19,295 bases of DNA. Source: CAYJPV01 sp964396055. GTDB lineage: Bacteria; Acidobacteriota; Vicinamibacteria; Vicinamibacterales; JAKQTR01. Every line of letters starts with the position of its first letter. The first letter of the stretch is position 1. The DNA lies in the NCBI GenBank assembly GCA_964396055.1, contig CAYNDV010000085.1, positions 1 to 19,295 of the forward strand. The letters run 5' to 3'. Both the position numbers and the translations under genes were made by a program. The notes beneath the pieces are model-generated. The model did no database searches. It was given only the letters and a program-made list of their open reading frames with translations, and was not told the origin of the DNA. Below are positions 12,010-19,295 of the stretch, in pieces.

Positions 12010-12393
12010 ATGAGGGAATTGACCCGGGCCGAAGAGCAGATCATGCAGGTGCTGTGGCGCCTGGGACGCGGCCTGGTCCGCGACATCCTGGACCAGCTGC
12101 CCGAACCCAAGCCCGCCTACAGCACGGTGTCCACCATCGTCCGCATCCTGGAAAAGAAGGGGTTCGTCTCCTACAAGGCCTACGGGAAGACGCACGAGTA
12201 CTTCCCCCTGCTCACCATGGACGAGTACCGCCGGACGTGCCTGCGGAGCTTCGCCCAGCGGTTCTTCGGCAACTCGCCGAGCGAGCTCGTGTCGTTCTTC
12301 GCCCGGGACCGCCGGTTGTCGCTGGCGGACCTCCAGGCCATCCAGGCATCGCTCGGCGTCGAGATCGAGCGGCAGACGGGAGGGGACCAATGA
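12010..12393 (+). CDS. BlaI/MecI/CopY family transcriptional repressor
   Basis: This is a winged-helix dimeric repressor of 127 residues, the normal family length. The N-terminal domain has the family pattern: LTRAEEQIMQVLWRLGRGLV (4-23), the recognition helix in PAYSTVSTIVRILEKKGFVS (34-53), and the wing YKAYGKTHEYFPLLTMDEYR (54-73). The C-terminal helices (about 75-120) form the dimer region. The gene overlaps the M56 peptidase gene by four bases (ATGA), the standard arrangement in which the peptidase triggers cleavage of the repressor. It probably represses its own operon through the AT-rich upstream site. No beta-lactamase or penicillin-binding gene is nearby, so this is likely a general BlaI/M56 signalling module and not evidence of drug resistance. 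The start has no strong ribosome-binding site. Confidence 0.95.
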   Translation: MRELTRAEEQIMQVLWRLGRGLVRDILDQLPEPKPAYSTVSTIVRILEKKGFVSYKAYGKTHEYFPLLTMDEYRRTCLRSFAQRFFGNSPSELVSFFARDRRLSLADLQAIQASLGVEIERQTGGDQ

Positions 12394-13685
12394 GCGGCCT
12401 GCCGGCGTACCTCGCCGAGGCGGCCCTCGGCCTGGCCGTGTTCTACGCGCTGCACCGCGTGCTGCTGCGGCACGACACTCACCTCCACCTGAACCGGCTC
12501 TACCTGGTGGGTTCGCTGGCGCTGGCGCACCTGGTGCCGCTGGTGCCGGTGCCGTCGCCCTTCCGCCCCGAGGCGGAGGCGCTGCTGGTGCCCGAGTTCG
12601 CCGACGTGGGCGCCATCCCCGCCGCGTCCTGGGCCTGGACCGACGCCCTGCTCGCGCTCTACTTCCTGGGCGCCGGCGTCGTGGTGCTGCGCCTCTCGTG
12701 GCACCTGTGTCAGCTGGCGCGGCTGCTCGGGCGCGGCGAGGTGGCCGACTGCGGCGGCCGGCGCGTCGTCCTGGTCGACGATGAGGTGCCGCCCTTTTCG
12801 TTTCTCGGGATGATCTTCGTCCACCGCCCGGCCGACGGCCGCGGCGACACCCTCGCGCAGGTGATTGCCCACGAGGCGACACACGTCCGCCAGCTCCATT
12901 CCCTCGACATCCTGCTCGTGCAGGCGGCCGCGGCGTTCCAGTGGTTCAACCCGTTCGTGTGGCTGTACCGGGACGCGCTGCGGGACGTGCACGAGTATCT
13001 CGCGGACCGGGACGTGCTCGCGCGCGGGCACGACCCGGCCGCCTACACGCGCGTCCTGCTGGACCAGCACTTCGGGGGCCCCACCCTCGAGTTCGCGCAC
13101 CAGCTTCGTCACTCTCAGTTCAGAAGGAGACTCGACATGATGACTCGACAGTCCCGACCCTGGTCCGCCTGCAGGTACCTGCTCGCGCTGCCCGCGCTGG
13201 CCATTCTCGTCTTCGCGTGCGCCGAACCTCAGGCGGCCTCTCCCGGCGGAGGCGTCGCGATGGTAGCCGACCGCACGCTGCCCGACTACGCCCAGACCGA
13301 GGTGAAGCAGGCCAAGACCAGCCAGGCCACCGACGAGGAGAAGAAGGCGGCCGAGTTGGAGCTGAAGAAGAAGTACAGCGCGTTGCTCAAGGACTACGAG
13401 ACCACCACGGACCCGGAGCGCAAGAAGACGCTGGCCCAGAAGATCGCGCAGTACGAGCAGACCTACGGCTTCAAGACGATGAAGGTGGACCTGTCGGATC
13501 CCGTGGCCGTCGAGGAGATGCTCACGAAGATGTCCGTCAAGATGAAGGCGCTCGAGCAGAAGAGCAGCGAAACCTCCGATCCGGAGGTGCGGGCGAAGAT
13601 CCAGCAGGACCTGGACATGCTGGCGAAGAAGAGCCAGGACCTCAAGGCGGTCCTCGCGCAGCTCCAGGCCGCCAAGCCGAAGTAA
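12390..13685 (+). CDS. M56 family membrane metallopeptidase (BlaR1-like signal transducer)
   Basis: This integral membrane zinc peptidase has 431 residues. It has hydrophobic helices at about 8-27, 36-55, 82-100 and 262-277. The catalytic domain holds the zinc motif HEATH (161-165), with HEYLADRD (201-208) supplying Glu202 as the probable third ligand. LDILLVQAAAAFQWFNPFVW between them is typical of M56. A Lys/Glu-rich, probably coiled-coil region (about 305-430) follows the last helix and should lie in the periplasm. The penicillin-binding domain of true BlaR1 is absent, so the signal is not a classic beta-lactam response. It should sense through the C-terminal region and trigger cleavage of the co-encoded repressor. 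Odd point: a strong ribosome-binding site and ATG occur inside the gene at 13124-13139. Confidence 0.92.
   Translation: MSGLPAYLAEAALGLAVFYALHRVLLRHDTHLHLNRLYLVGSLALAHLVPLVPVPSPFRPEAEALLVPEFADVGAIPAASWAWTDALLALYFLGAGVVVLRLSWHLCQLARLLGRGEVADCGGRRVVLVDDEVPPFSFLGMIFVHRPADGRGDTLAQVIAHEATHVRQLHSLDILLVQAAAAFQWFNPFVWLYRDALRDVHEYLADRDVLARGHDPAAYTRVLLDQHFGGPTLEFAHQLRHSQFRRRLDMMTRQSRPWSACRYLLALPALAILVFACAEPQAASPGGGVAMVADRTLPDYAQTEVKQAKTSQATDEEKKAAELELKKKYSALLKDYETTTDPERKKTLAQKIAQYEQTYGFKTMKVDLSDPVAVEEMLTKMSVKMKALEQKSSETSDPEVRAKIQQDLDMLAKKSQDLKAVLAQLQAAKPK
13124..13139 (+). promoter_or_regulatory. Strong internal ribosome-binding site and ATG inside the M56 gene
   Basis: AAGGAG (13124-13129) lies seven bases before an in-frame ATG (13137, Met250), followed by a second ATG. 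The site falls exactly before the last membrane helix. Internal initiation would give a 182-residue product whose N-terminus, MMTRQSRPWSACRYLLALPA then LAILVFACAEP, looks like a signal or lipoprotein leader. The bases also simply encode FRRRLDMM, so it may be chance. Confidence 0.4.
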
Positions 13686-13699
13686 CATCCGCGGTCATC

Positions 13700-13731
13700 G
13701 GCCGTCGCGGTGGGTCCCCGCCGCGACGGCC
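13700..13731. terminator. GC-rich hairpin after the BlaI/M56 operon
   Basis: GGCCGTCGCGG (13700-13710) pairs perfectly with CCGCGACGGCC (13721-13731) around a 10-nt loop, 15 bases after the M56 stop. No strong T-run follows immediately (TTTTT lies about 30 bases on), so it may be a weak terminator or an mRNA-stabilising hairpin. The rest of the 13686-13900 gap holds a smaller dyad (CATCGGG/CCCGATG, 13864-13882) and no gene. Confidence 0.55.
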
Positions 13732-13900
13732 GGGCTCAGCCTCCGAACGGCCAGGATCGGTTTTTCCTACATCCCTCCTCTGTCATCCCGAAAGGCCATC
13801 CGCCAGGCCCCGCGGGGCATCCAACCAGAAGCGGCTCCACGTATGTGTGAGCAGGCGGGCGCGCATCGGGCGCGCCCCGATGTCCCGCACGAGGTCTGAC

Positions 13901-15478
13901 ATGAAAACGCTGACCGCCGCGGCCGTCGTCTTCGCCGCGCTGACGCTGCACGGGGTGCAGGCCGCGCCGCAGGGGCGCCCGGCCGACACCATCACCCAGG
14001 AGGAGTTGCGCGCCCACGTCTTCTTCCTCGCATCCGACTTCCTCGGGGGGCGGCGTCCCGACGACCCCGGGTTCGACATCGCGGCCGAATACGCCGCCGC
14101 CCAGTTCCGCAAGGGCGGCGTCTCGCCGGCGTTCCGCGACGCTACCGGCGCGCTGTCCTACTTCCAGCAGGTGCCCCTGGTGCGCATCACCACCGCGATC
14201 GACCGGCTGTCGCTCGTCACGGCCGCCGGCGAGCAGCCGCTGGAGCCCGACGAACTTCGCCTCGTGTCGCGCGGCCCGTCGATCCAGGACGTTCCCATGG
14301 TCTTCATCGGCTACGGCATCTCCGAGCCCGACCACGGCTGGGACGATCTCAAAGAGATCGATCTGCGGGGCAAGGTGGCCGTCATGCTGCCCGATGCGCC
14401 TCTGCGCGACGGCCGGCCCGTGCTGCCGCCCGCCGTGCACGCCGCCTATCAGGGCGTGCCCGGCCTGGGGCGGCGCGTGCAGTCGCCGCGCCTCAAGGAG
14501 AACCGGCCCGATGCGCTGATCGTCGTCGCCGCCGCACAGCCCTTCGCCGACGTCTGGGCGCTGCTGCCCGACGTGGTGGCCAACCCGGAGCTGCGGTATC
14601 ACCCGGGCGGCGGAAGCGGCGGCATCCGCACGCCGCCGGCCGCCGTGGTGCTGGCGCGAGGCGATCTGGCTCGCGCGTTGTTCGCGGGCCAGGTCTACGA
14701 TCCGATGGACATTCCGCGCAAGGGGCTGGCCGGCTACCGGACGTTTCCGTTCTCCGGCGCCCGCCTCACGCTCGGCATCCGCACCTCGGTTGAGGACTTC
14801 ACCAGCGTGAACGTCGTGGGCCTGGTGCGCGGCACCGATCCCACCGTGGCGGATCAGGTGCTGACGATCGGCGCGCACCTGGATCACGCACCGCCCGCCG
14901 ACGGCGCGATCCGCAACGGCGCCGACGACAACGCCAGCGGCAGCGCCGGCGTGCTGGAGATCGCCGAGGCGGTGGCGGCCCGGCCCTTCCGGCGCCCCGT
15001 CTATTTCTGCCTGTGGACCGCGGAGGAGTCGGACATGGCCGGGTCGCGGCACTTCCTGGCGGCGCCGCCCGTGGCGCCGGCCAGCATCATCGTCAACCTC
15101 AATCTGGACATGATCGGGCGCTCGGACGGGAAGGCCGGCGCGGCCCGCACGCACTACGTCATCGGATCGGGGCAGGTGACGCCGGACCTGAAGGCCCTGA
15201 TCGCCGACGCCAACGCGAGGACGGTGAAGTGGCCCCTCGACTTCGAGACGAACGAGTCGGAGATGGGCGGCAGCGATCACATCAACTTCCACCGCGTGGG
15301 CATCCCGACGGCGTTCTTCTTCTCCGGCCGGCACGAGGACCTGCACGCGCCGTCCGACGACGCCGAGAAGATCGACTTCGAGAAGGCGCAGCGGCTCTCG
15401 CAGCTCGTGTATGCGGTGGCGGCAGAGGTGGGGGGGCGCGACGCGCCCCTGCGGGCGGTGCCGGGGCCGCAGCGATGA
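13901..15478 (+). CDS. Secreted M28 family zinc peptidase
   Basis: This is an exported di-zinc aminopeptidase-type enzyme of 525 residues. A signal peptide (about 1-22, KTLTAAAVVFAALTLHGVQA) is followed by an N-terminal region and a PA-like insert (about 130-300, VPMVFIGYGISEPDHGWDDL and LRGKVAVMLPDA). The M28 catalytic domain (about 302-510) has every expected residue: His326 and Asp328 in GAHLDH, bridging Asp342 in NGADDNASG, catalytic Glu375 and ligand Glu376 in WTAEES, Asp403 in NLDMIGR and His482 in DLHAPSDD. It should trim amino acids or short peptides outside the cytoplasm. The start at 13901 has GAGG (13891-13894) six bases upstream. The frame is open far upstream, but only by chance in GC-rich DNA. 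Its stop overlaps a possible upstream ATG (15475) of the next gene. Confidence 0.95.
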   Translation: MKTLTAAAVVFAALTLHGVQAAPQGRPADTITQEELRAHVFFLASDFLGGRRPDDPGFDIAAEYAAAQFRKGGVSPAFRDATGALSYFQQVPLVRITTAIDRLSLVTAAGEQPLEPDELRLVSRGPSIQDVPMVFIGYGISEPDHGWDDLKEIDLRGKVAVMLPDAPLRDGRPVLPPAVHAAYQGVPGLGRRVQSPRLKENRPDALIVVAAAQPFADVWALLPDVVANPELRYHPGGGSGGIRTPPAAVVLARGDLARALFAGQVYDPMDIPRKGLAGYRTFPFSGARLTLGIRTSVEDFTSVNVVGLVRGTDPTVADQVLTIGAHLDHAPPADGAIRNGADDNASGSAGVLEIAEAVAARPFRRPVYFCLWTAEESDMAGSRHFLAAPPVAPASIIVNLNLDMIGRSDGKAGAARTHYVIGSGQVTPDLKALIADANARTVKWPLDFETNESEMGGSDHINFHRVGIPTAFFFSGRHEDLHAPSDDAEKIDFEKAQRLSQLVYAVAAEVGGRDAPLRAVPGPQR

Positions 15479-15548
15479 GCGCAGCCACGGACGCGGCGAT
15501 CCCGGGCGGAAAACGCGGAGGCGGTGCCCCGGCGGCGGGCGGCGGCGG

Positions 15549-15554
15549 TATAGT
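15549..15554 (+). promoter_or_regulatory. Possible -10 box (TATAGT) for the winged-helix/TPR gene
   Basis: TATAGT matches five of six -10 bases within a GC-rich stretch. A start six to seven bases downstream would give a leader of about 15 nt before the ATG at 15577. No clear -35 box is seen. It supports 15577 over the earlier ATG at 15475 as the translation start. Confidence 0.4.
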
Positions 15555-15576
15555 GGAGGGCGCCCCCCGGGAAGCC

Positions 15577-18039
15577 ATGGACCCGGAACCTGCCCCGGAC
15601 CCGCGCCGTCTCGACCCGTTCACCGTCGGCGACTGGCTGGCCGAACCGAAGGCCTGTCGGCTGTCGCGCGGCGACGTGGTGGTGAAGCTGCGCCCGCAGC
15701 TGATGGATCTCCTCGTCTGCCTCGCGCGCCGCGCCGGCGAGATTGTCCTGAAGGATGAGATCCTGGCGGAGGTCTGGGCGTCCCAGTACATTGCCGAGTC
15801 GGGGCTCTCGCGCTGCGTCGCCGAGTTACGCCAGAGCCTGGGCGACGAGGCGCACGAGCCGCGGTTCATCGAGACGATTCCCAAACGGGGCTACCGGCTG
15901 CTGGCGCCGGTGGCGTGGCTGCCTCCGCCGGCCCGCGTGGACCCGGCGGCCGCGGCAGGGGTGCCCGGCGCGGGCGCCGGCGCGCCAGAGGCAGCCCCGG
16001 CTCCGGCCGTCGCGGGCGAGGCCGCGCCCGTCACCGCGTCCATCGCCGCACCGGTTGCCGTGCCCGACGCCGAGCCCGACGCGCGCCGCGTCTGGTTCCG
16101 GTCCCACGCGCGCCAGTCGCTGGCCCTGGCCGGCGTGGTCGTGGCTGTCGCGGCCCTCACGGTGACGGCCGTCCTCAGCATGGGCGGCTGGGGCGGCGGG
16201 CCGGTGGTCACCGAGCGCGATACGATCCTGCTGGCGGACGTCGTGAACACCACCGGCGACCGCGTGTTCGACGACACGCTGCGGCTTGCGCTCGGGGTGA
16301 ACCTCGGGCAGGCGCCGTTCGTGCGGCTGCTGCCGCGCGAGGCGGTGCGGGCCGCCATGGCCCGATCGGGCCGGCCGCCGGACGGGCCGGTGACCGGCGC
16401 GGTGGCCCTCGACGTCTGCCGCCGCGAGGGGGCGGCCGTGGTGCTGGGCACGTCCATCGCGCGCATCGGTTCGCGCTACAGCGTGGGGCTCGAGGCCATC
16501 GCGTGCGAAAGCGGCGAAGACGTGTGGCGCACGATCGAGCAGGCCGCCGACAAGGACCGGGTGCTGGACGCCCTCGAGCGCGCGGCCACGAGCGCCCGCC
16601 GGATCCTGGGCGAGACGCGCGAGTCGATGCGCCGCCACAGCGTGCCCCTCATCCGGGCGACGACGCCGTCGCTGGACGCGCTCAAGGCGCTCAGCCTCGG
16701 CGACGAGAGCCGCGACAACGGCCGGCTCGACGAGGCGCTGACGTTTTACCGGCAGGCGACGGAACTGGATCCGCAGTTCGCCCTGGCCTGGGCGCGCTTC
16801 GGGATCGGCTCCTCCAACGTCGGCCGGCCCGAGGAGGCCGTGCCCGCCCTCACCCGCGCGTACGCCCTCGCCGATCGGGTGAGCCCGCCCGAGCGGTTCT
16901 ACATCACCGCGCACTACCAGCGGAACGTGGCCGGCGACATCGACGGGGCCCTCGAGACGTACCGCGCGTGGCGGCGGCTGTATCCGGGCTCGCTCGTGCC
17001 GCCCACCAACACCGCGAACATCCTGGCGATGGTGAAGGGCGACTACGCCGCCGCCGTGCCCGAGGCGGAAGAGGCGGTCCGGCTGGCGCCGCTGAGTTCG
17101 GTGGCGTCTTCCATCCTGGCCATCGTCTACAACGGCGCCGGGCGCCCACAGGACGCGCGGGCGCTGCTCGACCGGTTGATCGCCCGGGGCGTGCACGACC
17201 GGATCATCAGTGGCCTCCGGCTCGAGGCCGCGTTGATGGACGGCGATGCGGCCGCGATCGATCGCGAGATCCGGTGGGCGGGAGGGCAGCCGGTTGCCGA
17301 GACGAACGCCCTGCTGTTCCGGGCGTCGCACGAGGTGGCGCAGGGCCGCCTGGCGGCCGCCCGCCCGCTCTGGACCGCGGCCCTGGCGCGGGCGTCCAGT
17401 CTGGGGGCGGGACGGCGCGTGGCCGAGGTCCAGGTGTTCGTGGCCCGCGCCCACGCGGTGGTCGGTGACGTGGCGGCGGCGCGGCGTGCCCTCGACGGCG
17501 CGCTGGCGGCGGACCGCAGCCCGTGGACGCTGATCCAGGCCTCTGTCGTGGCCGCGCTGCTCGGCGACGGCCCGCGCGTGCGCGCCCTGATCGACGAGGC
17601 CGAGGGGCGCCCCGAGAACGACCCCGCCGTTCTGCAGACGTGGCTCACCGTCGCGCGCGCCCTCGTGGCCGCGCGCAGCGGGCAGGCCGACGAGGCGTTG
17701 ACGCAGCTGCAGCCGGTGGCGCGCGTCGAGCGCGGCCTGATGTTCCGCCTGCTGCCGCTCTATGCGCGCGGGCTCGTCGAACGCGCGGCCGGCCGGCCCG
17801 CCGAAGCCGCCGCCACCTTCGCGCGGCTCACCGACCTGCGCGCGATCGAGCCCACGGGACCGTGGGTCGCCCTCGCGACACTCGAACGCGCGCGTGCCCT
17901 GCGCGACGCCGGCGACCGCGCTGCCAGTCTCTCCGCCTACGAGGCCTTCCTCGCCTCCTGGGCCGGCGCCGACGCCGACGCGCCGCCGCTTACCGCCGCG
18001 CGGCGCGAATACGCGGCCCTCACCGCCCAGGCGCGCTGA
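15577..18039 (+). CDS. Winged-helix (OmpR/CadC-type) DNA-binding protein with TM helix and TPR repeats
   Basis: This is a one-component membrane regulator of 820 residues. A winged-helix domain (about 14-113) includes LRPQLMDLLVCLARRAGEIV, the recognition helix AESGLSRCVAELRQSLGD and the wing IPKRGYRLLAPV. A Pro/Ala linker (115-168) leads to one TM helix (about 180-200, LALAGVVVAVAALTVTAVLS). The periplasmic part starts with ERDTILLADVVNTTGDRVFD, a segment common before TPR arrays in acidobacterial sensor proteins (from memory), followed by TPR-like helical pairs (about 365-800), such as GRLDEALTFYRQATELDPQF. This CadC-like layout suggests direct binding of DNA from the membrane in response to an external signal. 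I preferred ATG 15577 because the paralogue at 18827 also starts just before its domain; ATG 15475 would overlap the M28 stop. Confidence 0.9.
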   Translation: MDPEPAPDPRRLDPFTVGDWLAEPKACRLSRGDVVVKLRPQLMDLLVCLARRAGEIVLKDEILAEVWASQYIAESGLSRCVAELRQSLGDEAHEPRFIETIPKRGYRLLAPVAWLPPPARVDPAAAAGVPGAGAGAPEAAPAPAVAGEAAPVTASIAAPVAVPDAEPDARRVWFRSHARQSLALAGVVVAVAALTVTAVLSMGGWGGGPVVTERDTILLADVVNTTGDRVFDDTLRLALGVNLGQAPFVRLLPREAVRAAMARSGRPPDGPVTGAVALDVCRREGAAVVLGTSIARIGSRYSVGLEAIACESGEDVWRTIEQAADKDRVLDALERAATSARRILGETRESMRRHSVPLIRATTPSLDALKALSLGDESRDNGRLDEALTFYRQATELDPQFALAWARFGIGSSNVGRPEEAVPALTRAYALADRVSPPERFYITAHYQRNVAGDIDGALETYRAWRRLYPGSLVPPTNTANILAMVKGDYAAAVPEAEEAVRLAPLSSVASSILAIVYNGAGRPQDARALLDRLIARGVHDRIISGLRLEAALMDGDAAAIDREIRWAGGQPVAETNALLFRASHEVAQGRLAAARPLWTAALARASSLGAGRRVAEVQVFVARAHAVVGDVAAARRALDGALAADRSPWTLIQASVVAALLGDGPRVRALIDEAEGRPENDPAVLQTWLTVARALVAARSGQADEALTQLQPVARVERGLMFRLLPLYARGLVERAAGRPAEAAATFARLTDLRAIEPTGPWVALATLERARALRDAGDRAASLSAYEAFLASWAGADADAPPLTAARREYAALTAQAR

Positions 18040-18157
18040 CGCCCGCCCTCCCGCGCTTCCTTCCTGCGGCGCGAACCCTTCTCCCGCCATCTTCGAAGGT
18101 TCTGGTCGTAACTCTCGTCGGCGGACCGCGTCTCACCAGGTAGATGAGGATGCCGCC

Positions 18158-18670
18158 ATGCGCACCACGCTCGTGCTCGCGCTCGCCGCCATCGTCCTGC
18201 CAGCGGCCGCCGCCGGGGCGCCGCAGCAACACCGCGGGCACCTGCGCCCGCAGACCCCCGCCGCCGCCGAACTCGTGGACCGCGCCATCGCGCACGTCCC
18301 TGAAGTGGCCGCACTTGTCCGGACCCTCGACGACTCGGACATCTACGTCTACGTGACCGAGGCGGCCGTCGGGGGACCCGGCGACCCGCCCGCCTACATC
18401 CGGTTCCTCACCCGCACCGCGGGCCGGCGCCTGCTGCTCGTCCGGATCGATCGCTGGACCATCCTGCCCGACGACCGGATGGCCGTGCTCGCCCACGAAC
18501 TCCAGCACGCTGTCGAGATTGCCGCGAACCCCGAGGTCCGCGACGCGCAGGCGATGGCCGACCTCTATCGGCGCATCGGCTGGCAGGGGAAGCACGGGTG
18601 CTTCGAAACCGACGCGGCCCGCGCCATGACGACGCTCGTCCGGCGCCGGCTGGCCAGCCTGCCTCGCTGA
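18158..18670 (+). CDS. Secreted putative HExxH metallopeptidase, 170 aa
   Basis: I do not recognise a named family, but the layout suggests a small zinc peptidase. A Sec signal peptide (1-22, LVLALAAIVLPAAAAGAPQQ) is followed by a compact domain. DRMAVLAHELQHAVEIAANP (106-125) contains HELQH (113-117), a zincin-type HExxH motif on a helix after a hydrophobic run. Glu119 follows the motif, and Glu150 in HGCFETDAA is a possible third ligand. YIRFLTRTAGRRLLLVRIDR (80-99) forms probable strands of the edge sheet. GAGGA (18146-18150) lies seven bases before the ATG at 18158. The gene sits between two winged-helix regulators in the same direction, but an intergenic gap on each side argues for separate transcription. 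Activity and substrate are unproven. Confidence 0.82.
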   Translation: MRTTLVLALAAIVLPAAAAGAPQQHRGHLRPQTPAAAELVDRAIAHVPEVAALVRTLDDSDIYVYVTEAAVGGPGDPPAYIRFLTRTAGRRLLLVRIDRWTILPDDRMAVLAHELQHAVEIAANPEVRDAQAMADLYRRIGWQGKHGCFETDAARAMTTLVRRRLASLPR

Positions 18671-18826
18671 AATCCCCCGCCAATCCGGCCCTCACTCCCC
18701 GTAGGAATATGCGAGGCCCGCTGTAGGGAGCCCTCCGGAATGCCCCGCGTCTAACCGTTCAAGCAAGGACCCGGGCGGCCGCGGCGCCTGCGCGCCGCCT
18801 GCCGCCACGACGCCAGGAGCAACAGG

Positions 18827-19295
18827 ATGACCGCCCTATCCCCGGACCGTCCGTCGTTCGCCGCCGACTTCCGCGTCGGCGCGTGGCTGGTCGAACCCAG
18901 CCTGGACCGGGTGTCGCGCGATGGCCACAGCCAGCGCCTCCGGCCCCAGTTGATCGACTTGCTCGTGGTGCTGGCGCGCCACGCCGGGCACACCGTGTCC
19001 AAGGACGTGATCCTGGCGCAGGTGTGGAAGGGTCAGTTCGTCGCCGAGTCGGGGCTCACGCGCTGCATCGCGGAGATCCGCCAGGCGCTCGGCGACGATG
19101 CGAACGAGCCCACGTTGATCCAGACGATTCCGAAACGAGGCTACCGGCTGGTGGCGCCGGTGATGTTCCTCGACGCGACGCCGTCGCCCGCCTGGCAGGT
19201 GCCGGCGGCGGACGCCTGTGTCGATCCGCTGGCGGGACCCGGCGCGGCGCTCGATGCGCCGGCCGGGCCCGCGGCGGAGCTGGCGCCACCCGCCG
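18827..19295 (+). CDS. Second winged-helix (OmpR/CadC-type) DNA-binding protein, C-terminus outside window
   Basis: The 156 visible residues begin with a winged-helix domain (about 11-112): FRVGAWLVEPSLDRVSRDG, then RLRPQLIDLLVVLARHAGHT, the recognition helix AESGLTRCIAEIRQALGD and the wing TIPKRGYRLVAPV. It is clearly a paralogue of the 15577 gene: motif order, spacing and most core residues agree. A Pro/Ala-rich linker starts at about residue 120 and runs off the window, so a membrane helix and TPR repeats are expected but not seen. The ATG at 18827 has AGGAG (18815-18819) seven bases upstream, one of the clearest starts here. The 156-bp gap before it shows no gene and only minor GC-rich symmetry. 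Confidence 0.92.
   Translation, partial: MTALSPDRPSFAADFRVGAWLVEPSLDRVSRDGHSQRLRPQLIDLLVVLARHAGHTVSKDVILAQVWKGQFVAESGLTRCIAEIRQALGDDANEPTLIQTIPKRGYRLVAPVMFLDATPSPAWQVPAADACVDPLAGPGAALDAPAGPAAELAPPA

Noticed and set aside
12010..13685. Beta-lactam resistance island
   Set aside because: BlaI/M56 pairs are common outside resistance; there is no penicillin-binding sensor domain, beta-lactamase or PBP2a-like gene here.
13780..13860. Dispersed repeat of the TGTCATCC type in the intergenic region before the M28 gene
   Set aside because: The bases near 13781 begin like such repeats, but no second copy is present in this window, so I cannot support it.

Overview
The window looks like a scaffold piece from a high-GC, Gram-negative bacterium, most likely Acidobacteriota and probably the Vicinamibacteria lineage. 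The basis is the gene mix: an acidobacterial-type VWFA-related secreted protein, two OmpR-type winged-helix proteins (one visibly followed by a membrane segment and TPR repeats), a BlaI/M56 pair, a secreted M28 peptidase and very GC-rich coding DNA. This is a judgement from family content, not a database match. A run of exactly 100 N (3118-3217) marks an assembly gap. No rRNA, tRNA, CRISPR array, transposase or integrase was seen.

Left end (1-3535). A secreted S8 subtilase runs off the left edge on the minus strand, preceded in the same direction by a small excisionase-type HTH gene. The 442 bp between that HTH gene and the VWFA-related gene hold no gene but are packed with dyads and short repeats: a 29-bp dyad, a 28-bp hairpin, a triplet of GCACAG sites, and a 52-bp hairpin with a 46-bp tandem duplication ending 6 bp before the VWFA start. 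A hairpin with the same 20-bp arms sits upstream of the convergent gene across the assembly gap. That second gene appears frameshifted and is cut by the gap.

Middle (3670-9323). A family 5 peptide-type substrate-binding protein is followed 9 nt later by a hybrid histidine kinase whose periplasmic domain resembles Tll0287/DUF3365 and carries a CxxCH haem-attachment motif. No permease or ATPase gene is present. Next come an unrecognised membrane-anchored protein and a translationally coupled pair: a 75-residue protein with an apparently leaderless GTG start, and a nucleotidyltransferase-fold protein.

Right half (9434-19295). There is a TerB plus DUF697-like protein, a divergent tRNA-dihydrouridine synthase and a minus-strand ApaG. 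Two near-identical 11-13-bp GGGGCC/GGCCCC hairpins flank the dihydrouridine synthase, and the second lies between the convergent dus and apaG genes. After this come a BlaI-type repressor overlapping an M56 membrane metallopeptidase, a secreted M28 peptidase, a winged-helix/TM/TPR protein, a secreted HExxH protein, and the start of a second winged-helix protein. Peptidases and sensors dominate. BlaI/M56 should form a proteolysis-driven signalling pair, and the subtilase, M28 and HExxH proteins act outside the cytoplasm. The most unusual parts are the hairpin-bounded VWFA segment and the haem-kinase/binding-protein pair.
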